The position numbers and the translations under genes are program-made. Below, one piece after another: positions 25,357 through 32,813 of a DNA stretch of 32,813 nt. The stretch is from positions 1 through 32,813 of the forward strand of contig CASDRY010000146.1 of assembly GCA_949283235.1 (NCBI GenBank), written 5' to 3'. The number at the start of each line of letters is the position of its first letter. Position 1 is the stretch's first letter. This DNA is from an uncultured Spirochaetales bacterium (GTDB taxonomy: Bacteria; Spirochaetota; Spirochaetia; Sphaerochaetales; Sphaerochaetaceae). The notes beneath the pieces are model-generated. The model ran no database searches, was not told where the DNA came from, and saw only the letters and a list, made by a program, of their open reading frames with translations.

Positions 25357-26988
25357 TCACTCCTCAAGTATTCTGAGAATTTCAGGTAGGAGCTGTTTCT
25401 TCCTTGAAAGCACTCCAGGCAAGGAATATGTATTTTCATCAATCTTCTCATAGATAAGATGAGAACATCTCTCAAATGGTGTTGTAAGAAGGATGGAATT
25501 TCCCTTTATGACATCTGAAATGAGAAGCATGCACCAGTCCAGTGCCTTCTCCTCCCTAACCTTCTCAAGTTCCTCAAGGTATCTTGTTTTGATATCAGGA
25601 ACTTCCATAAGCGACATCACCTCAACCTGCCCTATAGCGAATCTCACGCCCTTCTCCGTGTATGATTTCATATCACTGAGAATAACGCGCTCAGGATCGC
25701 GTTCAGCAAGTGAGGTGCCATCTGAGAATAAGGATCTCCCGAATTCCTCATAATCCCCAATACCGCTTATCTCACATAGCCGTCTTGCCACATGCTCATC
25801 GTAGCTTGTGGTTGTCGGGCTTTTCAGGATAACAGTATCAGCGGTGAGGCCAGAAAGAAGGACCCTAGCTGTAAGAGGATCTATCTCGACTCCCCATTTC
25901 TTGAACTGCTCATATATGATAGTACAGGTAGATCCCAAAGGCTCTGAGACGATGTAAATAGGTGTCCTCATGCGGGGAGGAGCCAGTCGATGATGATCGA
26001 GAATCTCTGAAATCTCAGCATCCTCTATACCCTGAACGCTCTGCTCAGCTTCATTGTGATCTACAAGAATAAGACGCTGCTTGGGTTTATCAAGAAAGCA
26101 GCGGCGTGTGACGAATCCCGTCCATTCACCTTTATCAAAGACGGAAAGACCTCTGTAACCACTCTCCTGAAGCTTCTTCTTGGCATCATCGAAGAGCATG
26201 GAGGCTTCTATGTTCATCTCCGGATCCTCTTCCGGAATGATATCAGAGACAGGAGTGGAGAGCTTCAAAAGACGAAGCGTCTCTGCTGTATCAAGATATG
26301 ATAAATAAACAAAACCCTTGAACGAAGAGAAATCTATATCCATCCTTGAAGGATCTGACACACCTGTAATGACAATACCAGGAAGCTGGTTTTCTATCGC
26401 TGCAAGAATATGCTTCTTTCTGTATCCAATGACAAGCACAGGTTTATCTACAAGACGCTCTAAGCGTGAAAGATATACCTGATACTCCATCGCCCCTATC
26501 ATATAAGGAGCTCTTATCTCAACTGCATTTCCTCGCTTAAGATACTCCCCTTCGATTACCCTCTCGATATTCTCCTCCGAAAGAAGATACCTCTGCCTTA
26601 TAACCCCGCTGTTCTCTCTCAGGAAAAATCCATTGATATCATCAGCTGTGAGGAGACCTTTATAGACACCATCATCGATTACAGGGACAACAGAAGGTCT
26701 TCGCCTCTGGAAGATATCCATCAAAAGGTAGAGAGGGTCTGAGGAGGAGATTGTATTTACAGGTTTTCTCTGCACCTCCTTGACCCGTGGTCTTACATCC
26801 CTTAGAAACTGAGGAAGCTCTATTCCCATCCTTGCAAATGCATTTTTCGTATTCCCATTTGCAGGCCCTAGCATTACTGGTATATATTCATTGCTGCTAT
26901 CTATCTTGTTCTTCAGCACTGCATAGGAGTACGCGGCGCATACAGAATCCATATCTGGATTTCTATGTCCTGTGATATATATTCTCAT
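25357..26988 (-). CDS. ppaC: family II manganese-dependent inorganic pyrophosphatase with CBS and DRTGG domains
   Basis: The 543-residue protein starts with the DHH-phosphoesterase motif ITGHRNPDMDSVCAAYSYAV (His8, Asp12, Asp14 bind Mn). The catalytic domain is then interrupted by regulatory inserts: CBS 1 at about 75-125 (PSVVPVIDDGVYKGLLTADD), a DRTGG domain at about 130-230, and CBS 2 at about 245-300. It resumes with LILVDHNEAEQS (Asp310, His311) and EILDHHRLAPP (DHH at 331-333), and ends with the DHHA2 domain. CBS-type PPases hydrolyse pyrophosphate and are controlled by adenine nucleotides, and the DRTGG-containing form also by diadenosine polyphosphates. TACCAT ends exactly six bases before the ATG and no ribosome site is present. 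It is divergent from rpiB. Confidence 0.94.
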   Translation of the reverse strand: MRIYITGHRNPDMDSVCAAYSYAVLKNKIDSSNEYIPVMLGPANGNTKNAFARMGIELPQFLRDVRPRVKEVQRKPVNTISSSDPLYLLMDIFQRRRPSVVPVIDDGVYKGLLTADDINGFFLRENSGVIRQRYLLSEENIERVIEGEYLKRGNAVEIRAPYMIGAMEYQVYLSRLERLVDKPVLVIGYRKKHILAAIENQLPGIVITGVSDPSRMDIDFSSFKGFVYLSYLDTAETLRLLKLSTPVSDIIPEEDPEMNIEASMLFDDAKKKLQESGYRGLSVFDKGEWTGFVTRRCFLDKPKQRLILVDHNEAEQSVQGIEDAEISEILDHHRLAPPRMRTPIYIVSEPLGSTCTIIYEQFKKWGVEIDPLTARVLLSGLTADTVILKSPTTTSYDEHVARRLCEISGIGDYEEFGRSLFSDGTSLAERDPERVILSDMKSYTEKGVRFAIGQVEVMSLMEVPDIKTRYLEELEKVREEKALDWCMLLISDVIKGNSILLTTPFERCSHLIYEKIDENTYSLPGVLSRKKQLLPEILRILEE

Positions 26989-27032
26989 GCTGTAATGGTA
27001 AACTGAAAAGAAGATAGCTGGAAGGAGAATTT

Positions 27033-27473
27033 ATGAAAGTCGTAATTGCCAATGATCATGGCGGAGTTGAACTTGCCAAGGTTATAATGAAGCATCTCGA
27101 TGAAAGAGGAATAGAATACAGCTATCTGGGAACCAGTACCGAAGAGAGTGTCGATTACCCAGATTACGCTGAAATGGCTGTGAATGAGTATAGGAAAGGC
27201 GGTTATGATTTCGGTATTCTCATCTGCGGAACTGGCATCGGAATCTCGATATCAGCAAACAAGATGAATGGAATAAGATGCGCTTTGCCGCAGAACTCCT
27301 ACTCCGCTGAAATGACCAAAAGGCATAACAATGCCAATTTCATCGCATTTGGAGGAAGGGTTGAGTATCCGGAACCTGTCGAGAAAATCCTTGATGCCTA
27401 TATCGATGCCTCATTCGAGGGAGGACGCCATCAGAAGAGAATCGATAAGATGATGGCGCTTCAGGGAAAGTAA
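27033..27473 (+). CDS. rpiB: ribose 5-phosphate isomerase B
   Basis: The 146-residue RpiB/LacA-fold enzyme has IANDHGGVELAKVI at the N-terminus (substrate and phosphate contact), DYPDYAEMAV, and the catalytic loop ILICGTGIGISISANK with the catalytic Cys. It then has IRCALPQNSYSAEMTKRHNN and FIAFGGR. It interconverts ribose 5-phosphate and ribulose 5-phosphate in the pentose phosphate pathway, feeding nucleotide synthesis. AAGGAG precedes the ATG at good spacing. It is divergent from the pyrophosphatase gene with only 44 bases between starts, and its stop abuts that of the convergent exported-protein gene. Confidence 0.95.
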   Translation: MKVVIANDHGGVELAKVIMKHLDERGIEYSYLGTSTEESVDYPDYAEMAVNEYRKGGYDFGILICGTGIGISISANKMNGIRCALPQNSYSAEMTKRHNNANFIAFGGRVEYPEPVEKILDAYIDASFEGGRHQKRIDKMMALQGK

Positions 27474-27998
27474 TCAGAAGGAGTAATCCCTCCATGTTCC
27501 TCTGAGATAGTAATCTATCGAAATGAGGGAGAATGTCACGACAACCTCATTGTTCACGGCATCGTATCCTATTCCTGTCTTTAAAATTCTTTCCCTTCTT
27601 CCCGAGACAGGAGAGCCTACAGAAAGCGGAGTAATGGATATAATAGGTCCAGCTCCGTTATTATCTAGGCGGTAGAATCCACCTATAGATACAAGAGTAT
27701 TGAGTCCACTTCCAGCTACTTTCGAAGCTGTGGAGCGGTCTCCAAGAAGGGCGAAGGTAAGATCGAGACCGAACATATTCGACTGGAATGGCATAGGAAC
27801 AAGCTCTGAAATACCCCAGAGATTCATCTCGAGCCTGGATGTAAGCCCGACATTAAAGCCATAGGTGAAACTGATTCCCTTCTCCGGCCACTTATATGAG
27901 GCTTGTCCGAATGAGAGGGAAACATCGAAGTAATCTGCAGCCATAACTGGCTGTAAGAGTGCAATGAAAAGAAATAATGCAATGAAAACCTTCTTCAT
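27474..27998 (-). CDS. small exported, probably beta-barrel protein
   Basis: The start is taken at the ATG at 27998 (174 residues) because AGGGGGC precedes it and a clean signal peptide follows: MKKVFIALFLFIALLQPVMA, cleaved before ADYF. The mature part alternates polar and aromatic residues (YFDVSLSFGQASYKWPEKGI, VNNEVVVTFSLISIDYYLRG) and ends in Phe, as many outer-membrane barrel proteins do. No named domain is recognised. It is the last gene of a five-gene unit, eight bases after a similar exported protein, and the two may be paralogous or function together. Its role is unknown. Confidence 0.7.
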   Translation of the reverse strand: MKKVFIALFLFIALLQPVMAADYFDVSLSFGQASYKWPEKGISFTYGFNVGLTSRLEMNLWGISELVPMPFQSNMFGLDLTFALLGDRSTASKVAGSGLNTLVSIGGFYRLDNNGAGPIISITPLSVGSPVSGRRERILKTGIGYDAVNNEVVVTFSLISIDYYLRGTWRDYSF

Positions 27999-28006
27999 GC
28001 CGCCCC

Positions 28007-28501
28007 CTAGAAGAAATATGAGAATCTCATTACATACATACCCCAGCCCCACTTTTCAGATGTGAATGAGTATATGGCATATGGTGAAAGGAACTCATAT
28101 ACAAAATGAGTATCCTGAAAAGTGAATGGAGCGATACCGAATAGTAAGCTCCAGTCATTTTTCAATCTGTACTGAGCCCCTGCCATCAGCGTTGGTGCCC
28201 ACAGAACCTGATTACTGAATATCCAAGGAAATGGATGATCAAGAAGAATAAAGAGAGGTGTCGATACATTCATCTTCACCCCTTCAAAGAATGGAGTGAC
28301 TGGGGACAAATCAACAGATACCGAGATATCTCCAGCATGAAGCTCTTTCGAAGGAGAGAAGATAGCAGAGATAGTCAATCCTCCGTAATTGCCTGTCGCT
28401 GTCATAGCTCCAACAGGCGCAAGCGAGTATCCGAAAGAAGGAGCAGCAAAGAGTGAAAAGGATGCTAGAAGCAATAGAAATGCAATGAAAAGCTTTCTCA
28501 T
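28007..28501 (-). CDS. small exported, probably beta-barrel protein
   Basis: The 164-residue protein has a signal peptide MRKLFIAFLLLLASFSLFAA and a mature sequence of short amphipathic strands (YGGLTISAIFSPSKELHAGD, VLWAPTLMAGAQYRLKNDWS). It ends RFSYFF with a terminal Phe. The pattern suggests a small outer-membrane barrel or porin-like protein; no family can be named. GGAGG precedes the ATG. It begins one base after the phospholipase-D lipoprotein gene and ends eight bases before the next exported-protein gene, so it is co-transcribed with both. Confidence 0.72.
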   Translation of the reverse strand: MRKLFIAFLLLLASFSLFAAPSFGYSLAPVGAMTATGNYGGLTISAIFSPSKELHAGDISVSVDLSPVTPFFEGVKMNVSTPLFILLDHPFPWIFSNQVLWAPTLMAGAQYRLKNDWSLLFGIAPFTFQDTHFVYEFLSPYAIYSFTSEKWGWGMYVMRFSYFF

Positions 28502-28502
28502 C

Positions 28503-29759
28503 TCAGCCTCCTACCAGCATAAAAAGATATGCGAGAGGATTTCCCTCTTCATCCTTCAGCTTTGCAGCATCTTCAAGTGTTATATGCTCAGATATCCTGG
28601 CAATCTCCTCAGCATGCTTTTTCAGTAAAGCCGCAAGCTCAGGACTATCGATTACAAGCGCAAGTTCCTCTGAGAGCGACATGGAGCGGAAATTGAAATT
28701 CGAGGAACCTATCACAACATATCTGGAATCAACAATCATAAGCTTCTCATGAAGAAGAGGAAGGATTTCCCCATTCTCATCACTTATAGAGAGGTAGATA
28801 TCACAACCTGTGGATTCCATCAGATCCGGCAGTTCCTGAAAAATTCCGCTAGCGGCATAGCCTCTGAGATCAACAGGCATTATCATGGTGACATCAACGC
28901 CTCTATCGGTAGCGGCCCTGAGAGCGCTTTTCATGTTCTTATCGAGAGCTGGAAGATATGGGAAGACAAGAATCTCATCTTCCGCACTGCCAATTAGGGC
29001 TGAATACATCGAGGAGATATACTCCGTAGAGACAAGATAAGCTGGATACTCTCCACTCCCATCTGGATAAACCCTGAAATCCTCGGTGGAGATTTTCTCA
29101 ACACTTACTTCATTCCAGATATCGACAAACTCATCCATCAAAGCAGAAGCCAATGACGGAGATGAGAAAAGATACATGCTATCCCGCTGAGTCTCCCCTT
29201 CCCCTGCTCCAAGCGAGATGTAATTCATATTCATTCCACCGACAGCTGCAGTCTTTCCATCCACCACGACAAGCTTTCTGTGGTCTCTTATGACTATCGT
29301 TGCAGGATTGAAAAGATGTGTTACTGTCAGAGGGTTGTATTCAGCAAGATGAACACCACTCTGTCTCAGGAAGTAGAGAGGCGTCATGTAATTCTTCGAT
29401 TCGGTCATATCAAAGGATGAAATCCCATCCATTACGAAGTAGACCCTAACACCTCTTTCTGCCGCATTCATCAATGCTCCATACATCTCCTCCAAACGAG
29501 GTGCATTGGAACCAAGAAATGTGGAGAGGAGAATATAATCCTCTGCTTCATTGAAAAGCACTGTAAGCCTATCCAGCCATTCGCTTCCATCGAAATAGAC
29601 TTCAGGAAATGGTACTGAAATACTTACAGCATCTATAGATTCAAGCTTCTCCTCAAAAGAAGCAGCAGGGTTCTGCAATTCAGGTGAAATGAATGCTTCG
29701 GTACTGCTGCAGGAGATGAGAAGAAGTAGTGCTAAAAGCAATAAAAGCAAACGGCGCAT
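28503..29759 (-). CDS. phospholipase-D-fold lipoprotein
   Basis: The 418-residue protein has a signal MRRLLLLLLALLLLISC with lipobox Cys17, so it is lipid-anchored outside the cytoplasm. It has two PLD catalytic (HKD) motifs: RDHRKLVVVDGKTAAVGGMN (His160, Lys162, Asp167) and LHEKLMIVDSRYVVIGSSN (His337, Lys339, Asp344). This is the two-motif layout of cardiolipin synthases and some phosphodiesterases. Cardiolipin synthases usually have membrane helices; here the enzyme is tethered by lipid instead. Extracellular phospholipase, transphosphatidylase or nuclease activity are all possible. The start lies one base after the stop of the HAD-deaminase gene (TGAGATG), indicating translational coupling. 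Confidence 0.9.
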   Translation of the reverse strand: MRRLLLLLLALLLLISCSSTEAFISPELQNPAASFEEKLESIDAVSISVPFPEVYFDGSEWLDRLTVLFNEAEDYILLSTFLGSNAPRLEEMYGALMNAAERGVRVYFVMDGISSFDMTESKNYMTPLYFLRQSGVHLAEYNPLTVTHLFNPATIVIRDHRKLVVVDGKTAAVGGMNMNYISLGAGEGETQRDSMYLFSSPSLASALMDEFVDIWNEVSVEKISTEDFRVYPDGSGEYPAYLVSTEYISSMYSALIGSAEDEILVFPYLPALDKNMKSALRAATDRGVDVTMIMPVDLRGYAASGIFQELPDLMESTGCDIYLSISDENGEILPLLHEKLMIVDSRYVVIGSSNFNFRSMSLSEELALVIDSPELAALLKKHAEEIARISEHITLEDAAKLKDEEGNPLAYLFMLVGG

Positions 29760-29760
29760 C

Positions 29761-30906
29761 TCATCGCATTGTAGGGAAAATGAAAGGCATCGGCAATAGT
29801 TCCTTGAAGGTATATCGCACCGGTTCAGTGCGAGGTGTCACAAGGATAATCTCAGTGTCAGATGCCGCAAACTCAGCTATCACCTGAAGGCAAACCGCAC
29901 ATGGCGGGGCTGGCGGATCATCATCTGAATATACTACCAGGATATCAATACCGATTGCCCCTTCTGCGGCAATTGCGGTGGTTATAGCATTACGCTCCGC
30001 GCATATTGTCGCCCCATAGGAGGAATTCTCAACATTGCATCCAGGATATATTCTGCCAGTAGCTGCAGATACAACAGCCGCACCTACCTTGAAATGAGAG
30101 TATGGAGCATATCCATTCTCCCAGGTCTTTCTCGCAGCTTCTATCGCGCGCTTTTCGGTAAATGATCGAGGCATCTTTCTCTCAAGGGGTCTTATCAGAT
30201 TAGCCCCATACCTTACTGCATCTGTACCTGCAAACACATCAAAAAGCAGCGCCTCAAGCTCTCCAGGTGTTGAGAACTCCTGAATTGCTGAAAGATCAGA
30301 GATAACGGAATCAGCACCCGCCGCTTCTGCAGCAGCACCATCAATGGTTGTCATCATTGAAACGACTCGGCATCCAGCTCTCTTTCCGCTCTCAATTCCT
30401 CCAGTCGTATCCTCAAAAACGACAGATACATCGGAAGATACACCAAGCTTAATCATGGCAAGCTCATAGATATCCTTCTCCGGCTTATTCCTCTTGATAT
30501 CCTCTCCAGAAGCTATGAAATCGAAATCAGCCTTCTCAAGACCGATTCCTTCTATATTTGTCTCAACCTTCCAGCGAGGTGCAGATGAGCATAATGCAGT
30601 AAGAATTCCAGCTTTCTTTGCTCTTTTGACGAAATCAGCACCAGGAAGCGCTATATTCCTATCTCCTATAATCTCCTCATAGCGCCTCTTGAAGAAAGCT
30701 GAAGCCTCATCATAGGAATAGGAAACGCCAAGATTCTCAGCAGCTTTATCGAAGAAAAGCCTCTCACCACAGCCAAGAGCATTCGAGAAAGTATCCCTTG
30801 TCGCATTTACTCCAATCGTTTTGAAGTATTCGATTCCCACCTGGATGGAGATATCCTCAGAATCTGCAAGCACTCCATCCATATCAAAGAGAAGGGCTTC
30901 TATCAT
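29761..30906 (-). CDS. fusion of HAD-family phosphatase and cytidine deaminase
   Basis: The protein is 381 residues. Residues 1 to about 210 form a HAD hydrolase of the beta-phosphoglucomutase/nucleotidase type: FDMDGVLADSE (Asp8, Asp10), CSSAPRWKV (motif II Ser), KRNKPEKDIY (Lys141) and VFEDTTGG (Glu165, Asp166). Residues about 245-381 form a homotetrameric-type cytidine deaminase: YAPYSHFKVGAAVV, NVENSSYGATICAERNA (Cys302 and Glu304) and PPCAVCLQV (Cys336, Cys339), ending FKELLPMPF. All catalytic and zinc residues are present in both halves. A HAD nucleotidase followed by a deaminase could turn CMP or dCMP into uridine in two steps, but the HAD substrate is only inferred. It overlaps the dihydropyrimidinase stop by four bases (ATGA), with GAGGG as ribosome site. 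Confidence 0.93.
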   Translation of the reverse strand: MIEALLFDMDGVLADSEDISIQVGIEYFKTIGVNATRDTFSNALGCGERLFFDKAAENLGVSYSYDEASAFFKRRYEEIIGDRNIALPGADFVKRAKKAGILTALCSSAPRWKVETNIEGIGLEKADFDFIASGEDIKRNKPEKDIYELAMIKLGVSSDVSVVFEDTTGGIESGKRAGCRVVSMMTTIDGAAAEAAGADSVISDLSAIQEFSTPGELEALLFDVFAGTDAVRYGANLIRPLERKMPRSFTEKRAIEAARKTWENGYAPYSHFKVGAAVVSAATGRIYPGCNVENSSYGATICAERNAITTAIAAEGAIGIDILVVYSDDDPPAPPCAVCLQVIAEFAASDTEIILVTPRTEPVRYTFKELLPMPFIFPTMR

Positions 30907-32270
30907 CTCTTAGCCCTCAGGAATTTGCCATCTCCACTGAGGCCAAGGTAGATATTATCTCCCATAATCAGACGCCCACGAAGATAAGTCATCACAACCT
31001 TTCCTGTCACATTAAAGCCCTCGAATGCTGAATACCCCGCTGCAGAGTGAATTGTATCCTTGCTTATTGTCCAGCTGTAATCAGGATCAAATAGCGTGAT
31101 ATCAGCATCGGTACCGACTTCTAGGGAACCCTTTTCAGGATAGAGACCAAATATCTTCGCCGGTCCTGTCGAAAGAAGATTAACAATCTGTGACATCGAG
31201 AGCCTTCCACCTGTCATTCCAAAGGTATGAATCAAAGGAAGCATCTCCTCTGTCCCCGGGATTCCAGGATAGATTGTTCTGCAATCGTCGGAAGAAAGCT
31301 TCTGCTCCCTTGTGAAAGAACAATGATCAGTAGCTACTACCTGTATCTCTCCATTAACAAGCGCTTCCTGAAGCGCTTCATTATCTTCCTCATCACGAAG
31401 AGGTGGTGTCATAACATACAAAGGACCATCATCACCATTCAGCTTTTCTTTAGTCAGGAACAAGTAGTGAGGAGTTGTCTCGACAATAACCTGCACCCCT
31501 TCCATTCTAAGTTTTCTTACACTCTCCAGCCCCTTCTTTGATGAGAGGTGGACAATATAGACTGGCATATCGAGTTCCTTGGCAATTCCGCCAACATACT
31601 CAATAGCAGCAGCCTCAGCCTCTGCAGGACGAAGCGAAGCATGATCTATAGGCTTATATGTACCCTTCCATGAAGAGGCAATCTCTGTAACGATCTTGTC
31701 GTCTTCACAATGGACAGAGACCATTAAACCAAGCTCTTTCGCATCCTTGAAGATTGTCTTAAGCTCCTCCCTATCATCGACAAGGTAGCCAACATCCTTA
31801 TAAGTCGTGAATATCTTAAGAGTACCTATTCCTGCGCGCTTTATAGACTCAAGTTCCTTTTTGATATCATCACGATACTTGTAGACTCCCTGATGAAGAG
31901 CATAGTCTATAGCCATCGGAACCATTTCCTTTCTTCTATGATGAAGAGAATCCAGTAATGAAACTTTGTTATCATCAGCGAAATCAACAACAGTGGTGAC
32001 TCCACCAAATGCAGCAAGTCTGGAACCTTCAACGAAGGAATCTGCTGTAACTGTTCCCCTCGATACCAGATGATAATGCGTATGTGCATCTATCAAGCCA
32101 GGGAGCACACAAAGCCCATCCGCCCTGACAACTGTGGTATCTGCAGGAAGCGTAGAGTAATCAATCGATGGGGCAACTCTCTTAATCTTGGATCCAGAGA
32201 TAAGAATGTCATAGTGCCTCATCCATTCTGTATCAACAACAAGTCCGTTCTTAATCAATATGCTGCTCAT
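30903..32270 (-). CDS. dihydropyrimidinase / hydantoinase-type cyclic amidohydrolase
   Basis: The 455-residue protein belongs to the D-hydantoinase/dihydropyrimidinase branch of the amidohydrolase superfamily. Metal ligands are visible: His63 and His65 (LIDAHTHYH), the carbamylated Lys152 (GTLKIFTTYK), His187 (VSVHCED), His241 (YIVHLSS) and Asp315 (ATDHCSF). HYLFLTKEKL and VMTPPLRDEEDN are also typical. It opens dihydrouracil, dihydrothymine or hydantoin rings; allantoinase is a less likely alternative. It leads a five-gene unit with the HAD-deaminase fusion, which supports pyrimidine breakdown. TATTCT ends six bases before the ATG with TTGCTT 17 bases further upstream, and there is no ribosome site. 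Confidence 0.93.
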   Translation of the reverse strand: MSSILIKNGLVVDTEWMRHYDILISGSKIKRVAPSIDYSTLPADTTVVRADGLCVLPGLIDAHTHYHLVSRGTVTADSFVEGSRLAAFGGVTTVVDFADDNKVSLLDSLHHRRKEMVPMAIDYALHQGVYKYRDDIKKELESIKRAGIGTLKIFTTYKDVGYLVDDREELKTIFKDAKELGLMVSVHCEDDKIVTEIASSWKGTYKPIDHASLRPAEAEAAAIEYVGGIAKELDMPVYIVHLSSKKGLESVRKLRMEGVQVIVETTPHYLFLTKEKLNGDDGPLYVMTPPLRDEEDNEALQEALVNGEIQVVATDHCSFTREQKLSSDDCRTIYPGIPGTEEMLPLIHTFGMTGGRLSMSQIVNLLSTGPAKIFGLYPEKGSLEVGTDADITLFDPDYSWTISKDTIHSAAGYSAFEGFNVTGKVVMTYLRGRLIMGDNIYLGLSGDGKFLRAKR

Positions 32271-32276
32271 ATAACA

Positions 32277-32305
32277 AGAATACTACTTCAAACAAAACCA
32301 AGCAA
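32277..32305 (-). promoter_or_regulatory. promoter of the dihydropyrimidinase unit
   Basis: On the minus strand, TTGCTT (32300-32305), a 17-base spacer and TATTCT (32277-32282) precede the ATG at 32270 by six bases. A transcript starting at the usual distance would begin at or next to the start codon. Confidence 0.55.
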
Positions 32306-32310
32306 AACAA

Positions 32311-32343
32311 ATTGAAACAACAAAGGCCCGGTTTCCCGAGCCT
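32311..32343 (-). terminator. rho-independent terminator of the right-edge gene
   Basis: On the minus strand, AGGCTCGG, loop GAAA and CCGGGCCT form an 8-bp stem (one G-T pair), covering 32324-32343, followed by TTGTTGTTT. It lies 27 bases after the stop codon of the beta-helix-like gene and before the promoter of the dihydropyrimidinase unit. Confidence 0.8.
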
Positions 32344-32348
32344 CCTGC

Positions 32349-32369
32349 GAATCAATATCATATTGATTC
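32349..32369. repeat. A+T-rich hairpin just after the right-edge gene
   Basis: GAATCAATA, loop TCA, TATTGATTC form a perfect 9-bp inverted repeat immediately downstream of the stop at 32370-32372. It may protect the mRNA 3' end or act with the terminator that follows it. Confidence 0.5.
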
Positions 32370-32813
32370 TCATTCTTTAACTGTCAATTTTCCACCAAAG
32401 GTATCTGCTCTCTGATCAGATGAGAGATACCAGACCTGATCGGCTTTATCAGCATGTGTATATGCTGTTAATGCTTTTGCATTGTCAGTAATAGAAGTTG
32501 TCTTAGTCGATACTTCATCTCTCCATGCAGCAGGTACAGTTTCATCTCCACAAGTAAGTTTTGTACCTTCAGCTATCGTGAGATTACTTGTTCCATCTGC
32601 ATCACCTACACTAACCTCGATTCCTCCAAATGCATTTCCACCTACAGCAATATCACCTTCAATCGAAACATCAGAGTTTCCAACAAGAATACCAGCATTG
32701 CAACTTGTAACACTGATATCTTTCAACGTTACAGCAGTAGAACCATAGACCTTTATTCCATACTCGCCACTATGCCAGTTAACATCACCAGCCTCATCTG
32801 GATCATCCCAAGC
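32370..32813 (-). CDS. C-terminal part of a beta-helix-like, repetitive surface protein
   Basis: The minus strand is open from the window edge to a TGA at 32370-32372, giving 147 residues of a longer protein. The sequence has the regular short-strand pattern of a right-handed parallel beta-helix: YGIKVYGSTAVTLKDISV, AGILVGNSDVSIEGDIAV and GGIEVSVGDADGTSNLTIAE, rich in Gly, Val, Ile, Asp and Asn. After the helix comes a non-repetitive tail ending YLSSDQRADTFGGKLTVKE. Such proteins are often secreted adhesins or polysaccharide-binding surface proteins; no catalytic motif is visible in this part. The N-terminus lies outside the window, so a signal peptide cannot be checked. Confidence 0.7.
   Translation of the reverse strand, partial: AWDDPDEAGDVNWHSGEYGIKVYGSTAVTLKDISVTSCNAGILVGNSDVSIEGDIAVGGNAFGGIEVSVGDADGTSNLTIAEGTKLTCGDETVPAAWRDEVSTKTTSITDNAKALTAYTHADKADQVWYLSSDQRADTFGGKLTVKE

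Noticed and set aside
1-32813. CRISPR arrays, tRNA and rRNA genes
   Set aside because: No regularly spaced direct repeats, no cloverleaf with a CCA-type acceptor and no rRNA-like sequence were seen on reading both strands; a dedicated scan was not possible.

Overview
The housekeeping genes look most like those of an anaerobic, gut-type spirochaete near Sphaerochaeta/Treponema. Pointers are a spirochaete-like hexokinase, an archaeal-type UMP kinase, a UMF1-family transporter, a CBS/DRTGG family II pyrophosphatase, CoA-disulfide reductase with a rhodanese tail, and several lipoproteins and outer-membrane-like proteins. No rRNA or tRNA lies in the window, so this placement is an inference from protein character.

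Left third (1 to about 7,590): a decaying, A+T-rich accessory block that reads as a defence island. It holds the start of a DDE-type transposase at the edge, then an AAA ATPase with a TOPRIM-like C-terminus cut in two by an IS110-family element. After these come remnants of a BrxA-like (BREX) protein, a Schlafen/AlbA_2-type ATP-binding protein and a DUF1016 (YhcG-like) PDDEXK nuclease. An intact AAA/DUF4143 ATPase follows, then a BglI-like restriction endonuclease with its catalytic residues but no methyltransferase in the window, and a tiny coding relic.

Middle (7,588 to about 18,000): argH; a lipoprotein with a lamin-tail-like domain; ssb; UMP kinase; a radical-SAM activating-enzyme-like protein; patatin; and a four-gene minus-strand unit (secreted protein, hexokinase, pyridoxal kinase, MTA/SAH nucleosidase) with a clear sigma70-type promoter. 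The UMF1 transporter follows.

Right (18,000 to 32,813): a NifX-like protein coupled to CoA-disulfide reductase/rhodanese; a compact plus-strand unit sbcB-prfA-prmC-rel; divergent pyrophosphatase and rpiB; and a five-gene minus-strand unit. That unit encodes dihydropyrimidinase, a HAD-cytidine deaminase fusion, a phospholipase-D-fold lipoprotein and two small exported barrel-like proteins. It plausibly serves scavenging and breakdown of pyrimidine nucleotides or nucleic acid. At the right edge is the C-terminal part of a repetitive beta-helix-like protein on the minus strand, followed by a terminator.

Two architectural habits recur. Convergent genes abut or overlap at their stop codons. Several genes lack a Shine-Dalgarno sequence but carry a TANNNT hexamer exactly six bases before the ATG, as expected for leaderless mRNAs.
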